In this document: in pieces, positions 37,701 through 47,664 of the stretch
How the letters are laid out: every line of letters begins with the position of its first letter
Position numbering within the stretch: the first letter of the stretch is position 1
Source of the DNA: Selaginella tamariscina
Taxonomy: Eukaryota > Streptophyta > Lycopodiopsida > Selaginellales > Selaginellaceae
Length of the DNA: 64,000 bases
Assembly (NCBI GenBank): GCA_003024785.1
Contig: PUQB01000119.1
Location: 88,838 to 152,837 of the forward strand
Direction of reading: 5' to 3'
Program-made: the position numbers and the translations under genes
The notes under the pieces: generated by a model
What the model saw: only the letters and a program-made list of their open reading frames with translations
Databases searched by the model: none
What the model was told of the DNA's origin: nothing

Positions 37701-38468
37701 GGATGGGTCAAATTATCGACACACCTGAAGTAATCACAAAAAATAGTATTGTTAAGGTTGCATGGTTCAAACCACAAAAAAGGCGACACGAGAAGGAGAG
37801 CGAAAGATATAATGGATGCCTAGAGAAAACATGGTCTCCCAATCAAAAAGACCCAGCATGTTTTATAAATGTTAAATCCATTCGATATGGGTGGATGTCA
37901 AGAAGCGTTGATAAAGTCACGATTAACAAAACTGCAAGGGAATGTATGTTTTCTGAAGCTTAAAGCAATTACAAAATTATAAAATATCATATATTTAATA
38001 TTCATAATTATTATAAACTCTTTAATAATAGTACCAAATTGTTTACTTAACTATATAAATTTAAAAAATGATATGGAAGATTGACTATATTATTATAGGA
38101 TTTTATATATATATTATTACTACTACAAATTTTTAATTAATAATGTTATATTTAAATATTAATATTTTAATAACAACATCAATATTTATATAATGTACCT
38201 CTTATGCTCTTCCTTAATTGTTATATTAGGCAATATATTATATAATTTAATACCTTCTACTTTTATAATGTTATTAATTTTTGTTCAATGAATGCTATAA
38301 TTTATTAAAGGGTAGAATACAAAATAGAATATTCTAAAGAATATTCTTTTTCAAACATATATTCTAAAGAATATTCCTTTAATATTAGAAAATGCTAATT
38401 AAATAGCTAAAATTGCTAATTATTAGGAAATGGGACTATAGCCATGCCCATTTTAGTTACAACTTGCA
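34716..38468 (+). mobile_element. DUF7869-type DNA transposon, copy 2 (3' piece)
   Basis: Highly similar, inverted partner of copy 1. It begins inside the 5' untranslated part (CCATCAGTT), the exact base where the piece at 14563-14785 ends. It ends with the terminus ...GTTACAACTTGCA at 38468, directly inside a transposase-like reading frame on the minus strand. With copy 1 it forms an inverted repeat with arms of about 3.7 kb and a loop of about 2.6 kb. Confidence 0.85.
34860..37963 (+). pseudogene. DUF7869-like transposase of copy 2
   Basis: Same domain order as copy 1: MYNTGDKVCLLQNNEIIGTG, GCIDGMASDTGYQSTSMVF, GIPKTTFYRRRDEWLDG, LQMDNCAGENK, FLMVGHTHEDIDAFFSKVS, and an end at ARECMFSEA. 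The frame is broken by single-base indels at other sites than in copy 1. For example, one base is missing in TTCACTCCACATTGG near 36440 where copy 1 has an extra T. Neither copy looks functional as written, but between them nearly every position is intact. Confidence 0.72.
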
Positions 38469-40105
38469 TATTCTTTGTCACCTAACGCATGGATTGCATA
38501 AAGTGAAACAGACAGCTTCTTTCCCTCCCTTTCATCTTTTCCATTGTTGAATACTTGGCGCAAGGCTATCATATCGCTCCAGCCTCATCCGACATGAAAC
38601 CAGCAAAGTTGACATTCTCCAAACCCTGCTTCTTACAAACCTCTAGCATTGTGTTCAAGAACTTCAGCACTGCAACATTATCTTCATGGCACATATCTGC
38701 GTAAGCTATAGTCACCATGGATCTGACACTGTAAGAGAGCATTAGATAACAAAGATTAGAAAGTGTTATGAAGAGTTCTACAACTTACAATGGGTCATAA
38801 AGGTGTATTCCAATTGTGCCCAGTCTAGTGGTCCAGAACAACCCATTGATCATGAAGGTCTCCTCCACTTTGACACCTTCTGATGTAGTCAACTCTGAAC
38901 CCGGTCCCTCAACTGTCATTTTGAAGATCAGAGGCTGCTCCTCAGCACCATGCAGTTCCATCCCTGGAACATGTATGACGTGAATGAAAGGTATTGGCAA
39001 CTTTGTCTTCAGCTCCAGAAGACCCTCGTAACCCTCTCTAAAGTGTGTCTCCTTCTGTCTTGATTGTGTAATCCAGTCCCGAGTCCTAAAGGAAAGGTCA
39101 CGTCAGTGTGTAGAGATCTAAAGAAAAATACCTTCGATGGTTTGTAAGAGGTTCAAGTTTTGAGAGTAAACCAGTGTACGAGACTTCTCCTTCTTCCTTG
39201 AAAAGTTCTTCAAAGATGAGCTCAGCGCAGCTTGAAACTCAATCACTCGTTGATTGGTTCGCGGACTGCTCTTTACCACGTTGCTGACACTAGATCTGGC
39301 ACACTGAATGTTTGAAGCTGACACTGAGGGGCTGACTGGATGCTGATGAACACCTCTGTGAATGAACAACCTTGTAAAAGAAATGTCGTCTGGCAGAATG
39401 TAGTACACATAAGCCGGACAAGTGTGCACTAGCAATGGCTCCTCTCCACAATGCTTACATTTCATGCCTATTACTTTGCCTGTCTCAGTTGTCTTTGCCT
39501 TCTCCACACACCCTTGAAGTGACATTCATTTGCTTTCTTCTCAAAAGCCAAGTAGGGGCAGGTAGGATTGATGCATTTGAGATGTCCGACACATGAACTT
39601 CGACTGACTCGCGCCGGAACATGCCAGTGTGTTGTGCTCGGGTGTGTCCAATGGTAGCAGCCATCCTTGCGATTCATCCCCAAGTACTTCTCTGTGCTTT
39701 CTTTCTTTGGGGAAGTTCGTAAATGACATTTCCATTGTATATCTGCGGTAGTTCAGAGACTGTTTAACTTCAGACGAACCAATGAGATCCTTCCCTATCC
39801 TACATTTGTCTGCTCTTAAAGACACACCAGCATGGATTCCTCACGCTCCTTTGTCCGCAACCTGAACAACGGGCCCTTTACCGGGCACAATGTGTAAAAG
39901 ACAAACTGGTTTGATGCATTGCCTTCTGGTAACAACTCCACATCTTCTCCAGAACTCGCAAAACTGACATCAATTGAACCACATGTATACTGAACCAACA
40001 AGGAATGTTGAAAGCAAAGTGAAGATCATGTTCAAACACAAAAGCATTTCCATCTTCATCGACTGGGAAATCTTTGTCAATGCCTTCATAGGTAACTCTG
40101 GCCAT
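38469..40105 (-). pseudogene. MULE-like transposase-type gene, truncated by transposon copy 2
   Basis: Minus-strand frames from the ATG near 40105 give an N-terminal unknown part, then a Cys/His zinc-binding region (CYHWTHPSTTHWHVPARVS, GHLKCINPTCPY, MKCKHCGEEPLLVHTC) and FIHRGVHQHPV, a HXGXHXHP signature typical of WRKY-GCM1/FLYWCH-type zinc fingers of Mutator-like transposases. Downstream, FMINGLFWTTRLGTIGIHLYDP and MVTIAYADMCHEDNVAVLKF, then GFMSDEAGA, fit the MULE DDE core. The frame ends at the terminus of the inserted transposon. Several frameshifts. Family assignment is by motif only. Confidence 0.5.
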
Positions 40106-40384
40106 GACAACGCAAGGAGAAAGCTCGGTGGTTTAGGAAAGCAAAGCAAAAGATTAAACACACTCTCGTTGCCAAAAAAATTATAATCGTTGATAATAAA
40201 CGTGAATACACTTTTGTATATAATTAATTCTACACTGCCCAGCTCACAGTGTTCTTAATGCTGTCCTCTCTAGTATCACCGATTTAATTTAATTACTACC
40301 TTTTATGATTTGAAATATCTTCACCTTTACCAATTATTCACATATTTTAATATTAACCCTAAATATTAATGTCACATTTATTCC

Positions 40385-41216
40385 GTAGGGTTCACTGTTT
40401 TCATTGCGGCTAGGGTTTTTTGGTAGATAGGGTTTACTGTTTCCACTGCGGCTAGGGTTTTTTCAATCTCAGATCTGAGTTCTGAAATCTCCTCAAGGGG
40501 CTTGAGAGGAGTGGCACCATCCATTTCGAGTCGATTCGTGCAGCGCCCAAGTAAATCAATCGAGATTTCTGTGCCGATTTAGATTGTCGGCACCATCCTG
40601 CTCAGTCGGCAGCCACAAGGTATGTGCAATTTCTTATTTTATGATTTGCGGCTCAAATAATTTATTTTTCAGAGATAAAGGGCATTTGTGCCGACTGAGA
40701 GTGACGGCACCATCCTGGTTCAGTCGGCAACCACAAGGTATTTTCAATTTGTTTATTTTTTTCTTTGCGGCTCAAGTATCCGTATCACAATGTTTTTTTT
40801 TCAGAGTTAATGTTCTTCCCATTTGTTGGAATCCAGAGATAAAGGTTCTTCCCATTTGTGCCGATTGAGAGTGACGGCACCATCCTGGTTCAGTCGGCAA
40901 CCACAAGGTATTTTGAATTTGTTTATTTTTTGCTTTGCGGCTCAAGTATTTCTTTTTTCAGAGTTAATGGGTCTTCCCATTTGTGCCGTCTGAGAGGGAC
41001 GGCACCATCCTAGCTCAGTGCACCATTATCTCTTCAGTGCCGTCTGAGAGGGTCGGCACCAACTATCTCAGTCGGCAGGATTTGTTCTTCTACATCTCTG
41101 TGCCGACTGAGAGGGTCGGCACCATCTAGCTTGAGTCGGCAGCCACAAGGTTAGTCATCTTTGATTTTTTTTTTATTTTGTCTCCTAATCAATTGACTTG
41201 TGTGTTTGCTTTCCAG
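40385..41216 (+). repeat. tandemly duplicated 5' exon/intron units with hairpin motif
   Basis: About four units, each shaped like an exon bounded by AG and GT. The exon portion carries GTGCCGACTGAGAG, then GACGGCACCATCCT and TCAGTCGGCA, and ends CCACAAG|GTA. The intron-like portion contains TTTGCGGCTCAAGTAT and ends in T-rich ...TTTCAG. The last acceptor (CAG at 41214-41216) leads to AGTTTACAAAATGG, the start of the next gene. TGCCG/CGGCA and TGCCGACTGAG/CTCAGTCGGCA can form alternative stems. Two copies of a TGCGGCTAGGGTTTTTT element precede the units at 40407-40460. Confidence 0.75.
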
Positions 41217-41226
41217 AGTTTACAAA

Positions 41227-44200
41227 ATGGTGAGAGCTTCAAAACGTCTACTAGAGACTGCGCCTGATGAAGAGCCACGGGAAGAGAAGAGGATATCGAA
41301 GCACAAGCGAGGCAAGAGAGGAGAACCATCTAATGTAGCAAAGGAGGATCCTCCAGTGACTCAGTCTGAAGTAGTACCAGTTGAGCAAGAGCAGCCTCCA
41401 TCAACCATCACAGATTTCCCGGAGAGCTCGTCGCAGTTGCCTCCTTCATCCGCTGAGGTTGCAGTCCTGAACGAGCAAGTGCAGATGAGAGGCAGTTGAA
41501 GCTAGCGAGGACGACTTGGAGGAGGCAGTCAGCAAAAAGAGAGGCCGGGAAAGCTGATCCAAAAGGCAAGAAGGCGAAGAGCGATAAGGAGCCGAAGGAG
41601 TTATACAGCATACCGGCTAGCCTGCATTTGGAGAGCTCAGCGAACCTGCTCGACAAAATTTGTCAAGGGACTTGGTGATCCTCCTGATGTGCCCATCTGT
41701 AGAATGCATTGAACGAGGTGGTTCGACGAGTGAACCAGGGGACTTGGACATGCTGGTGTCATCGTTGAAGAAGGCTGGTTATCTACGCAACACGGCCTTG
41801 TTCATTTGTCCATCGGAGATCGACTCACTGCTGAGGAGCTATCGGAGTTGTGAAGGACACGGTTCAGTACGAGCAGCACCGGTCTTTCGAGCAAGCTCTT
41901 ACTAGCCGGAGTACAAACAGTGGGCTTCAAGGCTCTCAAACCGGAAGTTCAGCTGCTGGGACGGGAACCATAGGCTACAGGCTTTGCAGAAGCTACCGGG
42001 AGGATGCAGAGGACAACCAGCGATGGGCTATTCGCGTTGATCGAGTTTCATCTCCACGGAGAACCTCGACAATCTTCAACTGGTTTCGATGTTCCAATCG
42101 ATAAACATGTGAGTATTTTCTTTTTTTTGTTAAGGTCTAGACTTACAGTTTCATTGAACAATCTTCAGCAACATCTGTGGAAACAACGCTACCACATATT
42201 CTCCTCGCTGTAAAGGCGGTCTGCACTAGTACCAAAGGAACTCAGAAAATCCTCGAGTCACTCACGGAGGTTGATCGTCTTGAGGTGCGGAAGTGGAAGG
42301 AGAGTTCAACAGGAAAGACGGCTTGGCATCCTCTTCCAAACCTGATCTGCGCAAAGATCCTTTTCAAGGTAACCTCCGATTTGATTGATAGGAAAGAAGT
42401 TTTTAACTTATTCTATGTGCAGAACGAGATCAATGATGATCTCGACAGAGCAGTCACCAGTGCTAAGGGCAATCCACAGCTTGAGCTGAACCTGAAGCAG
42501 CTAGTGTACAAGAAGCATGACAAGCGTATGCACAAGTTCCTCTCCATCATAGACCCAGACTTGGGGGAGGAGTGGTTCCAGAAGGTGACGAACATCTCTC
42601 ATAAGCAGTGTCGCTGGATGGGCATTGAGAAGCTGTATGCGATGTCAAAGCAAAGATTTAAACATGCTGCGACTCCGATACTTGAACAAGCTCACTCATC
42701 TCGAATCCAAGGCAGAACAACAGACACTTGGGCTACCAGGCATGCAGGACAAAGAGTGGATCAAGTGGTTCACCTTGGACTTATATTGGAAGGCTGTGCG
42801 CGAGGAAGCCATTCAGATCCTTAAGGGGTTGCGAGAGGATGGTGAAGAAGTTGGAACGGATGTCGACTTCATGAGCTGGTTTGACGAGATGCGAACTCGA
42901 GCAAGTGCCTGGTCTTTCAGCCCTTCCATGACTGCATACGGTTCACTTATTCGATGGAGCCGAATGATTTCTGGAGCGTGAGGAGTCTGCGTGTCGGATG
43001 ATATGGAGGTAAGCTTTCATTCCAGCATTGCTACTGTCTGACTTTGTGTTACAGGTTCATACTAGCGAAGAAAATGGCACCGTCTCAGACGATGAAGCTG
43101 TGGACAGATCATACAAGCGAGCCTCACATGTGGTCGAAGAGCAGAGGAGCTCTAACACCGTTCGAACGGGAGCATGTTCCATTCTGGCTCGACTGTCCGT
43201 CGCAACAGCCACCAACTTGGGAGAGCTCATATTCGACATGCATGGCAATGATCTACCAGCGATTGTTTGGGAGCCGGACAAAGTAGAGGCTATCAAGAAG
43301 AGCAAGATGAAGAAGACGGTGCGGAAGACAACTACACCTGCAAAGGGATCGGGAGCGGACCAAGCTCTTCTACAGCACCTCCGTCGGCAATCGACTTTAC
43401 AATAATGAGGTGCAGCCACTTGTAGCTGGTTTGGACATCAAGGACGACCTGATGACCTTCATCCCGACCCTGGCTGCATCCCGTGGATCCTACGACCTGG
43501 CTGTGTGCGATATGGAGGAGATGAGCAGGTCTTTCTTCGAGCCGGGTGCTTCCCAGACAGAGGTGTACACCAAGCTCCAACAACAGGTTGACAGACTACA
43601 TACGGCTGAGTCACAAACGGTGTTCCAGGAAGTGGTAGGTGAATACGGCTTCAACCTCATCATCCTCGACTTGCCCAATGAGCTTGTATATGGAGGTGCT
43701 AGCATCAACAAGGACATTGTGCAGCTAGATCCGGTGAAGTTTGAGGAGGCCTTGCAGTTCATGGAATGCACTGGCAGAGTGGTTTCATGGTCATCTTCGC
43801 GAGTTCTCCTTCTGTTTCGGCGGTGATTCAGGCCTGCGGTAATCAACTTGGAGGTTGCAGGGACTTACAGCGTCTACCGTGCACGAGGCTGGGGATACCG
43901 TGACAAAATTAAGGTAAGCTAGCTATTCAAGTTCAAGTTTAACTTGGTCTATGTGGCAGGATAACTTGTTAGTTCTCTTGGTGCTGCAAAGCTCTGAGAA
44001 GAAGTCGAAGAGGCCAAACCCTCTGGCATTGACGAACACGATCCTCGTCGACATCACAACCGTTTTCAGGAGGCTTGGTAAGGAAGTACTTTGCTTTGTT
44101 TATCCTAATGGAAGTTTGTGCAGGATGATGATTCAACCGAAGAGTGTTCGACTCATGCAGCTTTTGATCGAGCGTCTCAGTAGACCTGGCGACCTAGTCT

Positions 44201-44420
44201 GGGATATTGGTTCCGGAACCGGATCATCATTGTTAGCTGCCGTCGAGCTGGAAGGAATATTATAGGAACCGAGAAGAGTTTGAACTCTCTAGGTTGGCAA
44301 CAAACAAGCTCGCAGAGAACATTAGACCAGAGGAATTACCTACTCAAACACCTCCACGTCCAAGCCTAGCTGGTGGTTCGAGAACTGCAGCTTTACTTAA
44401 GATGAAGAAGAAACTTTAGC
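41227..44420 (+). pseudogene. ParB-like / N4C-N6A-type DNA methyltransferase gene
   Basis: Start MVRASKRLLET at 41227, followed by a basic Lys-rich, low-complexity lead. A ParB-like domain shows a helical lead (GDLDMLVSSLKKAGYLRNTALFI near 41726-41810) and the signature WDGNHRLQALQKL at 41957-41995 (DGNHR at 41960-41974). Next comes a long helical part (NEINDDLDRAVTSAKGN, KHDKRMHKFLSIIDPDLGEEW). The methyltransferase has motif IV-like LIILDLPNELVYGG at 43651-43692, before motif X/I QPKSVRLMQLLIERL and PGDLVWDIGSGTG at 44185-44223, then NIIGTEKS (motif II). Motif IV preceding motif I is the beta-class order used by amino-methyltransferases. DLPN in place of DPPY/SPPY makes activity doubtful. 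Introns of about 60 bp seem present near 42110-42170 and 43008-43050. At least three frameshifts. Confidence 0.6.
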
Positions 44421-44609
44421 TAATGTATATTGAGTTATAAATTAAGCTAATATAAAAAAGAATAAGATAGAAATACAATAGTTTTACTAGAATTCTTTTT
44501 TGCCGACTGAGGCCAATATTGCCGACCAGAAAGAATATTCTAAAATATTCTAGAATATTCGAGCCCAGGCCTCCTGGGCCCCAAGCCTCCAAAATGGCGG
44601 CACTCACGA
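44421..44609. other. 3' flank of the methyltransferase gene with TGCCGACTGAG motif
   Basis: TTGCCGACTGAGG at 44501-44513 and TTGCCGACCAG just after repeat the stem sequence of the upstream hairpin units. They are followed by AGAATATTC-type palindromes at 44525-44560. The motif on both sides of the gene could mark the ends of a mobile unit, but I found no clean terminal repeat or target duplication. Confidence 0.4.
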
Positions 44610-45054
44610 TGTTTAAGGCGGAGTACGGCATACTTGAATAAGGATAAGAAGGAGTTACAGTAACTGAATGGATAAGGCTAAGAAGTAGTTACTATAACTG
44701 CTAGTACAAGATCAAGAGTACGGGTATAAATAGACCAGATTAGGACTAGAAAGGGATCCCAAGTATATTGTTATTTTGTACCATGTGCCATGTGCGGACA
44801 TAATATAAGTTTACTTTCCCTCTCTATACCTCTATCTCTTACTCGTATTCCTACTTTGATGAATACTATTCATTTTCTCAGTACTGTGACGGGATCCATA
44901 GTACTGCTGCCTGCTATACACCTTGCCATCCTTACCCTTTCCTGACCTTCTGATGTTTGATTTCTTTTCTATCTTATTCCGATTGACCCTTAATACGGGT
45001 TTGTCGGTGGGGTCCACTACTATGTTTAGTGGGTAGGATTTTCTAGGTTCAACA
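44610..45054 (+). repeat. 5' LTR of an LTR retrotransposon
   Basis: 445 bp from TGTTTAAGG to TTCAACA (TGTT...AACA ends). A TATA box (TATAAATA) lies at 44725-44732. Two bases after the LTR, TGGCGACCACGGAGGGA at 45057 resembles the TGGCGAC-type primer-binding site of some plant Ty3 elements. No 3' LTR was found, because the element is cut at 47665. Confidence 0.72.
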
Positions 45055-47664
45055 TATGGCGACCACGGAGGGATGGTCGTGTTAGTAGGTAACAGATAAT
45101 GTGTTTGTAGAATGTACCAGGATGGGTAGATCGATATCCAAAGAAGTGTTGGAGTTTGAAGAGAAATTTTGGCGAAAGAAGAAGTTTGAGGCTTTTCGTA
45201 AGCTCAGGAGTGGGTCCTCAATACAATCAAGACAGCTATCATGGAGACGGAAGAACGCTCAACAAAGACCGCATGAGAATGGATTTGCAGCATTTAGTAG
45301 TAAGTGAATGGATGATTACTGACGTATTCTTGCAGAACGTCAACGGTATGAAGAGATCAGGCAGAGACAGCAAAGGGAACGCGAGGAGCAATACTTACGA
45401 CGATAAACAATAATAGAGACACAAAAGAGGATTGAGGAGCGTGAAGAACAGAGAAGGAAGGAGCAAACTGAAGCTCGAGGAGAGGAGCAACAAACGACGA
45501 AGTACGACGAGGTTACAGAGGAAGAGGATAATAATCAGGAGAGTGACGATCACGGGCAACGCACACCAACGTAAGGAAACAGGGATCTGTTGTCAGTGGA
45601 AGTACCTGAAGAAATGGGAACACTAACAATTATGGGAAGGTCATACCATCTACCTTTTCAGGTCTTGAGAATGAGGATATGAATCGTCATATACAGCAAT
45701 TTGAAAAGGCATGTGAAGCTAACAAAATCAAGGATGAATACGAGAAGTTGAGAATATTTCCGTTTACATTGAAGGGAGACGCTAGTGATTGGTATTATGA
45801 AAATGCCTTCACAATCGACAAGTATTGTACACTACTTACACTATTCAGGAATTACTATATACGAAAATATCGTAAACGAGACCCAACAGTATAGTTACAG
45901 GAAATATGGCAAGAACCTACTGAGGCGGTGGAAGATTACACGCGACGATTCTAGAGATTATACAACTGTTGCAAGGTCAGAGATGTCAATGATAAATTAG
46001 AAAAGAAATGGTATATAAACGGACTACGGGACAACTTACAGCTTCAAGTACGACTGATAAAACCGCATGACTTAAATGATACAATTAAAGAAGCAGAACA
46101 ACTTGAAGTGTTGATACCTCCAAGATACGTAGATGATGATGAACAAGAATCAAGAAGACAATACCGGAAGGAGAACGAAATATGACCAAGAACCAAAGCA
46201 ATATTTTGCACAACATGCATAAATGAAGGACATAATGCTTCTGAATGTAAAGTACCTAAGTGTCAGATGTGTGGAGGAATAGGACATGAAGCAAGGCAAT
46301 GTCGCAATGCGGGAATTAAACCCCAATCAATGATTGGACGTACTGAGAGTTTTCCACCACCACCTAGATGGAACAACAACCAAGATGCGAACTCAAATGA
46401 TTATCCACAATCATGAAATACTAATCCATACGACCATCCGCAACGAGCGTATAATGGGGAACGAAGAAATGACAATGGAAGGAGATCATTTCCCCGTGAA
46501 TTCGGAGCATTCTACCGACAAAGCAATAATACGGAAATATCACGAAGGGGACAATCGTTGTTACCAGCCCCACACAAATTGGACCAACTTTATTGCCACC
46601 AATACCACCACCACCAACACTACAAGGTCCGAATCCAAATGTGACATGTTTTAGATGTGGAAAAAAAGGACACTATTCTATGAATGTAATCGACTCAATA
46701 GTATTTGCTGTTACACATGTGGTGAGATGGGACATTATTCACCAGAATGTCCACAATGCGAATTTAACACCAGAACATCACCCACTGAACAGCGACAAGG
46801 AGAATTGAAGTTCAACACGAAAATGATCCAGCGGATGATCATGAAGAAAACTACGAGTGCAAATGGGAACAAGATACAAAATTACTCTCAATGGAGACAT
46901 ATGCTATAACACGAGCTAAATGAGTACGAGTCGAACCAAACAAAGAAGACTCGAAACTCCTATTCGAAAGCAATCCAGACCTCGTAGAGATAGCAAAAGC
47001 TGATTAGAAAACCCAAAAAAGACAACTACTAATGATCAACAACAGCAACATATGGATACTCTCGGACTGATGGATAAGTTCAAACAACCCATGCAATAAC
47101 AACTACAATTCGAGACAGAGCACGAACAGAGAATATGGACTCAACAGAAACTAGAAATTACAACCAATGAGAAGACTGAAGAAGTTGAAATTAAGACAAG
47201 TGAATATGGACCACGAAAAGTACGAATAATAGTTGATCTCGAACCAGAATACTAATGACAGCTGATAAATGTATTATGTCAAAATGTAGATGTCTTTGCT
47301 TGGAGTTACGAAGATCTCAAAGGAGTTCCACCCACAATTTGTACCCATAAAATAGAATTACTACCACATGCAGTCCCCAGGAAACAGCAAGCATACCGAA
47401 TGAATCCAACATTCTTGGTGAAAGTTAGAGAAGAAGTGGACAAGTTATTATAGGCCGGATTCATTTATCCAATTGAAAACCCGCAATGGTTATCACTAAT
47501 TGTCGTAGTAGCAAAGAAAAATGGCAAATTGCGTATCTACGTCAATTATAAGAAATTGAACGATGTAACGAGGCGGGATACATATCCAATACCATTCACC
47601 GAAGAATTGTTGGATACAGTAGAAATGTACTCCTTTCTAAATGGATTTTCAGGATATAAATGGT
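45055..47664 (+). pseudogene. LTR retrotransposon gag-pol, truncated
   Basis: Gag: an Arg/Glu/Gln-rich, coiled-coil-like lead, then a capsid-type block (HIQQFEKACEANKIKDEYEKL, LKGDASDWYYENAF) at 45700-45830. Zinc-knuckle-like motifs follow: CQMCGGIGHEARQC near 46263, CFRCGKKGHY at 46650 and CYTCGEMGHYSPEC at 46711. Pol: a primer-grip region and LRIYVNYKKLNDVTRRDTYPIP at 47528-47595, then the reverse transcriptase block ending in FSGY at 47650. The frame stops there at a new terminus, TGTTGGGGACTCC (47665), so a later element inserted into or replaced the rest. Ty3-like by RT sequence; many stops. Confidence 0.75.
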
